NCBI RefSeq assembly: GCF_016097555.1
Contig: NC_054712.1
Coordinates: 53,116,876 to 53,180,875, forward strand
Direction: 5' to 3'
Origin: Gigantopelta aegis
Lineage: Eukaryota > Mollusca > Gastropoda > Neomphalida > Peltospiridae
DNA length: 64,000 bases
The notes below the pieces were generated by a model, which saw nothing but the letters and a program-made list of their open reading frames with translations, ran no database searches and was not told the DNA's origin. Shown here piece by piece: positions 1 through 10,908 of the stretch. The position numbers were made by a program, and so were the translations under genes. Numbering within the stretch: position 1 is the first letter of the stretch; every line of letters starts with the position of its first letter.

Positions 1-1790
1 ACATTCACATTGTGCTGTCTTATTTCCAGCAGGCCATTTTTGTTTTACAGCAGGCCATATTTCTTTTTGCCTGCTATTTAAAAAATAATAATGGCAGGCC
101 ATATTTTACTTCATATTTTGAGCCCCGATATAATTCTAGTAGGTTTCGATTATAACTTGAATTTTGTCATGGATATTGCAGATGTTTAGTCAGCATAATG
201 AAGCTTTTAAGTAGTACTGTTTGGTTAAAGTTGATAAGATTTCCTTAATTTCTATATTGTTAATGGATGACATTTATATTTGCTATGGGTGTTCCGCAAA
301 TGCATTTGGAGCCACTACTAGTACTATTACCATATGGATTTTTAAAAAAGATTTTGTATATCTTCCTATTGTTACATCACTTGATGTATTGGTGTATATG
401 GATAAGAGTATAGCATTTTAATACTATGTAGCTTTATATTAAAGTGTTTCTTAACAATATATACCAAAGACGGTAACGGAATTACAAACCTATGGTAACG
501 GAATTACATATGTTTACAGCTATATAATTTTACTAATAATGTATGAATTTGAAAGTAAATGTGTCTGATTATGTTCATTAACATATACTCAGAGAATATG
601 AGTTGATTCCTTGATTACATATAAATGAATAATACAGTCTAACTTTTTGTTTGTTTTCGGTAACGGAATTACAAACTGATTCTATGTTTTCTAATTTCCC
701 CTAGTTCTAAACAAATTTTTTTTTCCATTAAAGTGGATTATGAAGTGTAGTACTTTGTTAGTGGTAAAACAAAAACACTAATAAAAAGAATATTACCTTC
801 AATTACATGGCTGCTGTACATAAATTCATAGTGTGTATTACGGAAGTGTCATATTTTTAGTGTGACGGTATCCTCATAAAATAGTTAAAGTCAAACACAT
901 CCATTTATTTTACAATATTTTATTTATCAGATTTGGATTCTCCAGACATTTTTACATTAAAAACAATCTTAATATATAAGGAATAACATGATTTGATTTT
1001 TTCACTCCATGTCCACTTTAGCGTGGAATTGCCCATTCTTGCAAAACTTTGTTTGACACCAAACAGTTAAAGGTATACTGGTGGCAATTACTTAGGGTTA
1101 TTTTTACCATTGCATTAACATTGTGGTAACTGAAATTATTTAGAGAATAACTAACGAGCTATGAGGAATTATGAATTATCCGTCTTCAGTGAATGAATGT
1201 TGTAAACCCAAGCCTTTGGCTTATGAAAATATACCATTTCATGTTTATGAAACAAATGAGTCCATTTGTTTTTGAAAATCTTTGTAGATCGTATAACATA
1301 TGTTTAATCTGACTCATGGATGGAAACATTATATGAATGAAAGTGAAGTTCCGGCCATGGCAAGCAACCAACCAAACGTCGTGATTTTTAAGTGGCTGTA
1401 AAAGCAATCTGCACACTGTGCAGAGATCGAAAAAATATTACCCTGTATATTTGAGCCCATATGAGTAATAAATTATAATACTGCGAAATAGCGATTGTAT
1501 CGGTAGCTTAGCATAAAAAAATTCACTTAGTGGACAGAAATGTGAGTATACTGGTTAAACTAAATTAACAAGACTTAAGAGTACCGGTGAGGTACATGAT
1601 ACGTCCATCAGGAGTTTGATGGAAAATCATATCTATATTAATGAATATGTTATATATAATATAGAATAACAATTACAAACTTGTCATCTTGGATCTTATT
1701 CATACACAGAAATTTAATCAGTCATGAAAATCAGCAGGTAGATACATGTAACACATTATTGCATTTCAATGTATTTTCATGCTTATATCC
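1..1790. other. AT-rich stretch without a recognised gene
   Basis: No coding signal was recognised on either strand. The short phrase GGTAACGGAATTACA recurs at 472, 494 and 659. By position this is probably KATNB1 intron 2 or beyond. Confidence 0.5.
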
Positions 1791-1794
1791 AATT

Positions 1795-2005
1795 AAGATT
1801 CAAGCATGCTGTCCTGGGCACAACCTCAGCTATCTGGGCTGTCTGTCTAGAACAGTCAGTCAGTGTTTAGTTGTTTGTGGTCAGCGAGAGAAATCAGTGT
1901 AGAGGCCTTACACTTCACCACTGACCCATTAAAATGTGCTGGATGGAGGCTGGTACTGTGGTACGAACCTAGTACCTACCAGTCTTAAGACCAATGGCTT
2001 AACTA
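1795..2005 (-). repeat. tRNA-headed SINE, family B, head interrupted by a MITE
   Basis: It resembles 43195-43415, with CTGTCCTGGGCACAACCTC, TATCTGGGCTGTCTGT and a head reading GTACCTACCAGTCTTAAGACC on the plus strand. The tRNA-like head is at the right end, so the SINE lies on the minus strand. A C-run MITE (2006-2147) is inserted near its end. Confidence 0.55.
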
Positions 2006-2100
2006 CAGGCCCGTAGGACGGATTTTCAAAGTGGAGGGGCTCATTTTTATGGTGGTTTCCGTATTAGCATTATAAGACATTTTGAAGTCCCGAAATAAAA

Positions 2101-2131
<31 letters not shown>

Positions 2132-2147
2132 GGCTCCTACGGGCCTG
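2006..2147. mobile_element. Poly-C-containing MITE with CAGGCCCGTAG ends
   Basis: Perfect 11-bp TIRs (CAGGCCCGTAG / CTACGGGCCTG) are flanked by a 5-bp TSD AACTA (2001-2005 and 2148-2152). A run of 27 C (2105-2131) lies inside. It is non-autonomous, and the TIR start with short TSD suggests a hAT-like relative. It inserted into a SINE head. Confidence 0.75.
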
Positions 2148-2233
2148 AACTACCATACCATGAGATCATTAGATAACACAATGTTGAGAACCAGAAATTC
2201 CATGGGTCAAAACAAGAAATTTCATGGGTCAAA

Positions 2234-2462
2234 GTTTCTGCCAAAGAGTAAAATTTTTGCAGATTAAATTTTTTAAAGTTAACCTTTTGAAAGAATTAAC
2301 TCTTATCATTTATGTATGATTTTCTTAACCCTAAACCTAACCCACTTTCTTTCTAGGAGAAGCCCCTTATGCCCCCTAGCAACTCGGGTTGCATTCAGCA
2401 CACACATTGTAAATATTCAATTTCATAGTGTCATACCCAAAAATTTCATTCTGGCAGAAACA
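2234..2462 (+). mobile_element. Telomere-motif MITE, copy 1
   Basis: Ends are perfect inverted repeats GTTTCTGCCA / TGGCAGAAAC. The interior holds GTTAACCTTTTG, TATGATTTTCTTAACCC and a short CCCTAA-type run. It is homologous to 16603-16833 (inverted) and 42133-42376. Confidence 0.75.
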
Positions 2463-3041
2463 CTGGGGATGAATACACTTATTTATAACACAAGATTATT
2501 AAAAGTGATTTTATTGACAATGGCACGTGTATGTAGATCCTGACATAAATGTCAATTCATGGGTCTAATTGGCAGCCGACCTCACTGATAAAAGGCTTAT
2601 GTCAACCAAGATGACCTTCCTGGTATGCTGTTTAACACACAGACCATGTATGTAATAAACAACATACTCCAATTGCAGGTAATATAAACACTGTATGGCT
2701 CACATACATGGTACCATATATAGCTAGATCCAGATAGTAGGAAGTATTGTTGTAATCTGGGGTGGGGTATATTTCCCAGACCAAAGAAGAATATAATTAA
2801 TTTATGAAACACGACTATTTATATTTTACTCACAAAATTTATACCTGAAAACCAAGATCAATGTTTTAATTAAATAATGCATCATTCAAACAAAAACAGC
2901 AATTTTTGTCATATATGACGTAATACCCAAAATAAAATAGCAAGAATTATACAACTTTTATACCAAATTTTATCACGTTTTTATTGTAAATTACCTGTAT
3001 ATGCTGGTGTATTTAGACTTCTTTGTTATTCATTAATTACT
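2463..3041. other. AT-rich spacer, nothing recognised
   Basis: No exon, RNA gene or repeat family could be recognised on either strand. Confidence 0.4.
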
Positions 3042-3371
3042 TAAGAAAGAAGAAGGAAATGTTTTATTTAATGACGCATTCAACACATTTTATGTACGAT
3101 TATATGACATTGGACATATTGTTAAGGAACACACATATTGAGAGAAAACCTTCTGTCGTCACCTCATGGGCTACTCTTTTCAATTAGCAGCAAGGGATCT
3201 TTTATATGCACTATCCCGCAGACAGGATAGTACATACCACGGCCTTTGTTACACCAGTTGTGGAGCACTGGCTGGAACGAGAAATAGCCCAATGGGGCCA
3301 CTGACGGGAATCGATCCTAGATTGATCGTGCATCCGACAAGCGCTGTACCACTGAGCTACATCCCGCCCCC
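3042..3371 (-). repeat. SINE, family A1, full length with 12-bp TSD
   Basis: The tRNA-like head (read on the minus strand GGGCGGGATGTAGCTCAGTG, B-box-like GGATCGATTCC) is at the right. The conserved core includes AAAGATCCCTTGCTGC and the tail is GTTGAATGCGTCATTAAATA. A perfect TSD TCATTAATTACT flanks it (3030-3041, 3372-3383). Confidence 0.9.
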
Positions 3372-3569
3372 TCATTAATTACTAATTCATTTAATAATTT
3401 GCTTACTTCATTATCTCTCCCATTTCATTTTAGCATACTAAATTTTTTAATAAATTAAATTTTAACTTACTCAAATTTATTAAATTTTTTAGTTGATGCA
3501 TCAATAAGTTTACCTATGATTATTTTATATAATTTTTTTTAAATATTGTTTGTAAGTTAAAATACCAGG

Positions 3570-3690
3570 TAACATTTTGTTTAGTATCGCGTCGTGATTT
3601 GCTACACAAGTTTCAGAGATCGCTACACAATTTTAAAACATTAAACAATGACTAGAAATATCACTAATCAAGATTTTAAAAAGAAAATGT
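3570..3690. repeat. Dispersed repeat, unclassified (TTTCAGAGATCGCTACAC family)
   Basis: About 120 bp are shared with 44028-44155 and, more weakly, 9130-9285. The shared phrases are CATTTTGTTTAGTATC, GATTTGCTACACAAG and TCACTAATCAAGATTTT. No TIR or coding content was seen. Confidence 0.6.
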
Positions 3691-4980
3691 TCCCTGAATA
3701 CATTTTATTACTGGAACTTGTCTCTTTACCAAAGGTCTACAGGCAAGGTGTGCACTGTTATTTTAGTGTGCACAAGAGTGTCCAGGGCTCACGTGAGTCG
3801 GTGTCGCCTTTTAAAAATAGTCACCACTTGCCTTGTGCACAATCACAGATGAATGGTGATGAACTTCAGGAACACCTATTCATAGCTAATAATTAAGTGC
3901 TGAGTGGCTAGATACCCATTCAGTCTGACATCTCCACTGTGTATCAATTAAGAAATCGTGCCTGTGGAATGCATCTGATTGCCTCTGGGTAATGTAAGCT
4001 TGACATTGGTAGATTTATTTAGTAGGACAATACTCTGCATGGTGTAGTAAGTAAATGAAAAGAGAAGACAAACTTGTTAGAGAATGAATTACAAACTTTT
4101 AAATTAGTGTTTTTAGTTACATTTAATTATTTCTGAAGAAGGCAAAATGTGGAAAGGTCATTTGTTTAAAAACTCAAGAGCACACATCCATCAATTAGCA
4201 ATACAGATGGTAAAAAAAAAATTAAATTACAGACAGACTGTAAAAGTTTTACCTGTATTCAGAGGCCACTTGTTGTAAGTGGTCAGTTTTGACTACTCTT
4301 CTGTATGGCCACTTGAGACATATTTGACTGTACTTTGCCCTCTCAAAAGTTTGAGAGAGAAGTGACTTCACTCTATGATTTTGACCTTGTGTGAGGCATG
4401 GTGTATATACAGGTATATACATTTTAACTTTTTTCGCCACTAATTTTTGCATGCAAACATATATACATAATGTAGCATGACTCAGTGACAACTGACAGTA
4501 TTGTTTCATCTAGCTTTTTCAGTATTCATATACATTATTAATAATATAAGTGTTGGGAATCAGTTAAAATTTCATAATTAATCATCAGTCATAATCAGTA
4601 TGCACCAACCAATCAAGTTTTGATTATATACAAACTTAAAAATGATTTTCATATGGACATGTTGACCTTACAAAATGCTAGTTTGAGATTTAATACCTCA
4701 ATTCAATATATGTTTTTGGTACATACAAAATCCAAAACCCCAGTACAATTTACATAATTCCATCATTTAAATTATAGAAACATTATAGTTAACCTTTCCT
4801 GTGATAATCGATTATGGATTTTTATAATCGATCATTACTGCAGTATATCAGTACAGGTCAACGGATCAATTTTTGTTGTAATTGATCATTGAAATACATC
4901 TAGTGTATAGTACTGGATATTTAAGCAGGGATTTATACTTGGGATAAATTTTCAGGCCACTGAATGATGCAGTACACCCG
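3691..4980. other. AT-rich stretch, nothing recognised
   Basis: No coding exons, RNA genes or repeat families were recognised. It is probably intronic to KATNB1. Confidence 0.4.
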
Positions 4981-4992
4981 TTAAATTAATTT

Positions 4993-7000
4993 TTTATTTT
5001 TTTTTATTTTATTATTCCCATTTTTATTGACATGATATCCACACACAGATGTATACAGTACATATGATAAAAAGATCCACATGAAAAAAAACGAAGTAGC
5101 TAAGGAGATATTTAGCTAAGATCGAATATATGTGACTGACAATCAGACATACATGTATGAAAAATTCAAAACGAGACTAAGGACATAATAAGTATCCAAA
5201 AAAAGAAGAGAAGAAATACAATCTAGGTTTTAAATATATTGTGACAAACTGACCAAAATTTGATGAATTTATCATAGTTGCACGCGGAAAAAGCCACTGA
5301 TTTTGTAACATAATAGTACTCCGTCAAATCTTTTTGGATCCATTTCAAACTGGGTACATATGCATTAAAATGACTTTTAAATATTACGTGTTTTGTAACG
5401 AGTACAATGGCATTAATGGGATCATTATTTCTAGTTTTAAAGTCCAAAATTACATTTTCTTTATTAAATTTAATATTGCTACCCATTTTTACATTAATCC
5501 AGTTCTGAATATCATTCCAAATTGAGTTGACTAAAGTGCATTCCCAAAATAAATAGGTAATTGTACCAAGTTCTAAATTACAAAAATTACACTTGGGACA
5601 AGAAATATAACCAATTTTATAAATGAAGGTATTAACAGGAAGTATATTATGAATTATTTTAAACTGAAACCAGCGCAATTCACTACTATCAGTACAGCAT
5701 AAAGAATTTTTTTTTTTTTTTTTCCAATCAGAATCTGAAAAAGTACAATTAAAAATGTTTTCCCATTTTAAATTGTATCCGATTTTGAGAATGACGAATT
5801 TAGTAAAGTATTATAATAATGTTTACTTCCTCTAACTGTTACATTTAACTTTCTAATATTATATGGTAATATGGGAAACGGCAGTTTATTTTTCAGTTCA
5901 ACTTTACACAATTTAAAATATTGTTTTACCGCATTAATTACACCTTGATAAGTTAAAAAATTAGTATTGATATTAAAAACTAGTTTTAATTCATTGTAAG
6001 TTAAAAATTTACCTCTTTCGTTAACTAAATCATTAATAAATTTTATCCCTCCCTCAAACCAATCTCTATAGAATATTGAATTTCCATTTATTTTTATGTC
6101 ATTATTATTCCAGATATATTCTGACAGTATCTCTTCAAATACTGAGTTTGATTTGCATTTTTTAAGATATGTTCCCCATGCTGTTAATATTTCTTTCCAA
6201 AAATAATTATAAATATATTGACAGTGTTTTCCTATTTCTTCAGAGTCAAAATCCATTATATTAGCTAAACATTTATACTCATAAATAATCAATCCCTTCC
6301 ATTTAGAGTCGGTGATAACTAATCTTCTAATCCAAGCAATTTTGTGTGCTTTAATAAATTCTTTGACTATTGTAACTTTAATACCACCATCTTTCATATT
6401 TTTTGACATTTGAATACGCTTAATTTTATCAGGTTCCCCATTCATATGAAAGAAAAAAACTGTCTCTGTAGTAGTTGAATATCGTCATCTGGTGGATTAG
6501 GAAGGGTTGAAATTAGATGATTTAATTTTGGTAAAATAAGACTCTTTAATATTATATTTCTCCCTAATGGTGTTAAAGTTCTACTAGACCAAATTTTTAA
6601 CAAATTCTTTATTGAGTTTAATTTATTCTTATAATTAATCTGTACCATAATTTCTAAGTCAATATAAAATTTTATACCTAATAAATCAAACGTGTGTGTC
6701 CAATCAAATTTCCATTCTTTACATAATTTGTATCTACTCCTCTTCTTAGAACCTATCCATATTAACTTAGTTTTCTCCACATTAACTTTAAGGCCCGAAA
6801 ATCTCGCATAAATCTCCAATACATTTAGAACTCCATAGAGGATTTTTTCTGTTCCATCTAAAAGTACTGTTGTGTCGTCTGCAAATTGAGTTAATAAAAA
6901 TTCTATATTTCCAATTGTTAAACCTTTTATATTATTTTTGGTTTTTAACATCCTATTAAGAATCTCACCACAAATGAGAAATATATATGGAGAATTTAAA
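4993..7000 (-). mobile_element. 5'-truncated L1/Tx1-type LINE
   Basis: On the minus strand this encodes the C-terminal half of a reverse transcriptase: SPYIFLICGEIL, then the catalytic FADDTTVLLDGTE, SGLKVNVEKTKLIWIGSKK and LGRNIILKSLILPKLNHL, followed by a thumb region and a zf-RVT-like Cys cluster (CPKCNFCNLE). These signatures resemble L1/Tx1-clade elements of marine invertebrates. Reading is broken between three overlapping frames: 6951-6442; 6445-5768, where one base is missing at the FSFIW/NGEPD junction near 6445; and 5678-5223, with the second break near a T-run at about 5710. A 12-bp AT-rich direct repeat TTAAATTAATTT flanks it (4981-4992 and 7001-7012) and an A-rich 3' tail lies at about 4995-5015. 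Endonuclease and ORF1 are missing. Confidence 0.85.
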
Positions 7001-7037
7001 TTAAATTAATTTATTACGACAGACATAATTAAAAATA

Positions 7038-8531
7038 CTCTTCAAAAGAAGAAACGCAAAACCACATTGTCGTAACATTTGGAGAATTGATTTAATTATT
7101 GAATGGTGAGTCCGATAATTACCAAATGTTGGAGGATTGTTCACAATTCACTCTAGTCCATTGTGAGTAAGTGATAGGACACACCACCAAGGTCAAGGTC
7201 ATCTGGAGTCAATACCGGGTGTGGCCTCCGCGTGTGTTGACAACTGCCTGGCACCGCCTGCCCATTGAAGCAACCAGAGTACGGATGACGTCCCGGGGGA
7301 TGGTGGCCCACTCGGCCTGCAAGGCTGCTGCCAGCTCGGGCAGGGTCTGGGGCTGTGGTTGTCGCTGTCGGAGGCGTCGGTCCAACTCGTCCCATAGATG
7401 CTCAATTGGGTTCAAATCCGGTGATATCGATGGCCAAGGAAGGACATTAATGTTGTTGTTCTGTAGGAAAGCCGTTGTGAGACGTGCTGTGTGAGGCCTG
7501 GCGTTGTCATGTTGGAACACTGCGTTGGCGTTGGCCATAACTGGAACGATGTGTGGCCGGAGGATCTGGTCAATGTAGCCCTGTGCATTCAGGTTGCCCT
7601 GCACGTGGACCAGGTCAGTTCTGCCAGTGTGTGAGATGGCTGCCCACACCATGACACTACCCCCGCCGAATCTGTCCACTTCCTGCACGCAGTTTGCCGC
7701 ATAACGTTCACCACGACGCCTATACACGCGACATCTTCCATCATGACGTCGGAGCAGAAATCGGGACTCGTCACTGAACCACACCTGTCTCCATCGCAGT
7801 TGAGGCCATTGTCGATGAATCTGGCACCACTGCAGTCGGAGTCGACGGTGTTGTGGTGTTAAGATGACACCTCGAACTGGACGTCTGGCACGAATTCCTA
7901 CCTCACGTAGGCGGTTCCGTGCGGTCTGGTCGGATATCCTGCGCAAACCTGGTATTGCTGCGGCTGTGGAGGTGGCAGTAGTCAATCGTTCCCGAAGGTG
8001 GCGTACCCGGATGTAGCGGTCCTGCCCGGGGGTAGTGACCCGTGGTCGACCAGATCTAGTGAGGTCACGTGTTGATCCATGTTGCTGGTAACGGTCCCAC
8101 AGTCTGGAGATGGTGCTTGGGGACACATGGAATGCCCTGGCAACGGCCGTTCTGGATTCGCCTGCGTCTAGTCGGCCGATGGCATTGTTTCTCTGCGGTT
8201 CACTGAGACGTGGCATGTCCTGGATTGTCAACTGTCGGCCAGATACAGAGGCCAGGCAAGCGAACACCCTGCACTTTTATACTGTCGGTGTTCATGTTGC
8301 ACGTGCAGACAACGCACGTGCAGTGGTGACATGGTTTGCACGTGGCTGCGTTTTTGCGAATATTCACATTTTGGAACTTTATTGTACAGTAGCTGCGTTT
8401 TATCGAATGTAACCGTGGGAATGTGTTTGGGACATGCAATGACCTTATATTCACAAAGCATGAACCGGTAGGAAACATAAAATCGGAGTTATAACCCATT
8501 TGTACCCTTTTGCGTTTCTTTTTTTGAAGAG
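7038..8531 (-). mobile_element. Tc1-like DNA transposon, complete with TIRs and TA target
   Basis: The left TIR 7038-7061 begins CTCTTCAAAAGAAGAAACGC and the right TIR 8508-8531 is its reverse complement with one mismatch. TA dinucleotides flank it at 7036-7037 and 8532-8533, as Tc1/mariner elements require. Length is 1494 bp, with one transposase gene. It sits about two dozen bases beyond the 5' end of a truncated LINE. Confidence 0.95.
7209..8216 (-). CDS. Tc1-type transposase, intact DD34E
   Basis: This is a cut-and-paste transposase of the Tc1/mariner superfamily. From the ATG at 8216 it has 335 residues without interruption; the frame stays open upstream to about 8267 through a GTG, but MPRLSEPQRN is the natural start. 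An N-terminal paired-like helix-turn-helix (about 1-60: AVARAFHVSPSTISRLWDRY) is followed by the GRPR AT-hook-like motif (57-60). Catalytic residues are D149 (VWFSDESRF), D237 (FQHDNARPHTA) and E272 (SPDLNPIEHLWDEL), with exactly 34 residues between the last two, as in canonical Tc1. The gene is visibly far more GC-rich than its surroundings. It lies within 24-bp TIRs, so the whole element may be recent and perhaps functional. It sits in KATNB1 intron 2, in the same orientation as that gene. Confidence 0.95.
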   Translation of the reverse strand: MPRLSEPQRNNAIGRLDAGESRTAVARAFHVSPSTISRLWDRYQQHGSTRDLTRSGRPRVTTPGQDRYIRVRHLRERLTTATSTAAAIPGLRRISDQTARNRLREVGIRARRPVRGVILTPQHRRLRLQWCQIHRQWPQLRWRQVWFSDESRFLLRRHDGRCRVYRRRGERYAANCVQEVDRFGGGSVMVWAAISHTGRTDLVHVQGNLNAQGYIDQILRPHIVPVMANANAVFQHDNARPHTARLTTAFLQNNNINVLPWPSISPDLNPIEHLWDELDRRLRQRQPQPQTLPELAAALQAEWATIPRDVIRTLVASMGRRCQAVVNTRGGHTRY

Positions 8532-8795
8532 TATATATATTTTGGAAATTTTTAATACAGAAATTGTGAATTTTAAGTGCTACGTTCTTTTGAGGAGGGG
8601 CCTATGTTCGGACCCACAGAACGCCTGGATAAATCCCTGTTTAAGATGGTCAATAGTCATATTCTGAAAAGTCGCACTCAATCTAGCTGGCATAGACTAA
8701 CTAAAAACGAAGTCAACCTCTACTGAAACAATTTGTGGTTAATACATCCACATTATCACATTCAATTCTTAAATGAACATGCACCCAAGACTAAC

Positions 8796-10341
8796 CATAA
8801 TGCAGTGAGGTTTTCCTGCTGCCCATAGATTGACTTTCCGGTCTTCTCCTCCGGTCACCATGACACGGCCAGATTTGTGACCCATGGCCAGACAGTGGAC
8901 ATCTGCCCCATGAGCTACAAACTCCTCTGAAAACAGACAAATGAAATGAAATTAAATACAAATGGAAATGTAATGTAGGTTAATTAGGTCTTGATCAGAA
9001 GGAAAAAACAGAAAATGTTGGTGGGTTGTAATTTGTATCACAAAGATTGTCTGCAAACTTCAAAGCTTATACCAAGACTGGAAATGCCTAGTTTGTACCA
9101 AAATATACCATAATATTGCAACTTTTGTCACAGAAAACATTTTGTCCAGTATCTCACCATGATTCACTATGAAACTTGTAAGTTTCAGAGATCACGACAC
9201 AATTCTAAATGTTAAATAGTACTTACTTGCTAATATATTTTCAATCAACAATTATTGCTAATCAAAGTTTTGAAAAGAAAATATGAAACTGCATTATCAG
9301 TAGAGCTAGGAGTATATACTGTTTGGTATTGGTATCAATACCAATTTACCGTACAGAGCAAACATAAAAATACTGTAATTTAGTAAAGCACTATATGTAA
9401 CAATATATCCGACAATCGCAAAATAGCTGAAAAGAAGAGCGAATGGGCATCATTCTTTTTCAGAATCGACTGAAAAAGAGATAAACCTTAAATGGGGCAT
9501 GCAAACAAAGCCAAGAATACCAAAAAAACTGCTCCATATCGGTACTGTGTCAATACCGAATACTGAGGTAAATCACCCAAAAAATACTAATACCGAATCC
9601 TAGAATTTTAATATCAACCAACTCTACTTATCCGTTAGTTTATTCATTTGAATCCAGCGTTGCAGAAATGGAAAATATTTCACTAGCCATCTGGACCAGA
9701 ACCAACTACAATGTACTAGCCCGTCAAGATTTCTACTAGTCTGCCAGCCCATAGATCGAAAGATTATTGTTTAACAATATTATATTATACACTTCAAATG
9801 ATGGATTTAAATTTGATAACAACATTATTAATAACACTTGGTTGGCCAAGTGATCAATATCACATGGCAAACGAAATAAAAAAGACCCACCCACCACACC
9901 TTGATTAACAAAACAAGATCGCCCATCAGACTAGTAGTTATATTGTTTAACTCGTCCATCAAAATGTTTACTCGCATTTGGCGAGCAAGCGAGTACTTTT
10001 TGCACCCTTGGAATCTCATATTAAGTAATCACTTTTATCATTATTGAACTTAGTACTGAAATCATTATTAACAATGTCTTTGCTTAACTTACCTACATCC
10101 AAAAAACACTAATTTGTTTTGCTTTAAAATAATAAGTTTATTACAAAAGGTATACTTTAAAACTTGACTAATATCATCATATTGTCTATCTTTATTAACA
10201 ACCCCTGCCCACGGCAATCAGCAATGCCGTGGAGTTTTTAATTCTACACGGCACTTTTTTGCCATGGACTATATTGATTAAGTTTTTTCAGTGGCATGTT
10301 TTTTTGCTGTGGACATTTTCTTAATTGTTGTTAGTGAATAG

Positions 10342-10425
<84 letters not shown>

Positions 10426-10640
10426 GGAGAGGGTGTGAGAGAGGGGGGAGAGAGGGGGACAAGAGGGAGGTTTTATTGGTAATTCATATATCTTGATGTT
10501 ATGCAAGCTGTCAATAACTTGAATAAGCAGATTTATTAAATTGACAAGAAAAAGAATGAACTACCAAGCTGAGCAAGCAGAAAAGTAACACCTAAATAAT
10601 TATACTTACGAAGTTTCCATGATCTTTTTGTTTGAGCCAT
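8796..10640 (-). CDS. KATNB1: Katanin p80 WD40-containing subunit B1, first two coding exons (gene continues left of window)
   Basis: KATNB1 is the regulatory and targeting subunit of the microtubule-severing AAA ATPase katanin, acting at centrosomes and spindle poles. Coding exon 1 is 10640-10610 and encodes [10 protein letters not shown] plus one base, followed by a GTAAGT donor. Exon 2 is 8926-8796; its TTTCAG acceptor completes the split codon as Gln, giving [13 protein letters not shown], then [23 protein letters not shown] and KPHCIM, and ends at a GTTAGT donor in phase 0. From memory, human KATNB1 starts with TAWKLQEIVAHASNV and has SGRLLATGGDDCRVNLW and KPNCIM in the same order, i.e. 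the first WD40 blade. The exon 2 splice sites and frame agree exactly. Later WD40 blades and the p60-binding C-terminus were not found in 1-8795, so intron 2 is at least 8.8 kb or small exons were missed. The gene is divergent from the C8orf82 homologue. Confidence 0.88.
9130..9285. repeat. Diverged copy of the TTTCAGAGATCGCTACAC dispersed repeat
   Basis: It shares ACATTTTGTCCAGTATC, GTTTCAGAGATCACGACACA and GCTAATCAAAGTTTTGAAAA with the copies at 3570 and 44028. It lies in KATNB1 intron 1. Confidence 0.5.
9286..10343. other. KATNB1 intron 1 remainder
   Basis: Holds AT-rich sequence with short CTAGCCC/ACTAGT phrases near 9700 that recall the ends of the element at 52864. No exon was recognised. 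Confidence 0.4.
10344..10421. repeat. (AG)n microsatellite
   Basis: About 39 uninterrupted AG units in KATNB1 intron 1, about 190 bp downstream of exon 1. It extends imperfectly to about 10460. Confidence 0.98.
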
Positions 10641-10908
10641 ATTAAATCTAAACCACTTTAACGTCACGTGTATCTAACGTATTGTTTTATATGTCTGTAC
10701 ATTTGGACGGAAATTAGAAGAAATTTGACGGTTTATTTCACTACAACCATTTTCGTTCATGACTTCATGACTATGACCTAAACTTATATAAACAATATTT
10801 TGATTGGTGGAATCTGTCAAAAGTATCCAATAAATTGACGTGACACATTTGTCATACCGGAACAGGTGCTGTGGAGATGCGCAATAAACACTTCCGGTGT
10901 AAACAAAA
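10641..10908. promoter_or_regulatory. Bidirectional promoter between KATNB1 and C8orf82 homologue
   Basis: Only 268 bp separate the two divergent start codons. Visible candidate sites are a CACGTG E-box overlapping an ACGTCA half-site (10661-10670), an inverted CCAAT (ATTGG, about 10802), a CCAAT followed by TGACGTGA (about 10828-10842) and ETS-like CTTCCGG (about 10891). No good TATA box is placed for either gene. The sites are seen by eye; function is inferred. Confidence 0.7.

Noticed and set aside
7171-8412. Open frames on the plus strand and in other frames across 7171-8412
   Set aside because: Shadows of the GC-rich Tc1 transposase gene on the minus strand.
1-8795. Further KATNB1 exons (WD40 blades 2 onward)
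   Set aside because: No WD-type segment with splice sites was found on the minus strand; the nearest open frames have no match.
10321-10506. 61-codon SLSLSL frame
   Set aside because: Translation of the (AG)n microsatellite.
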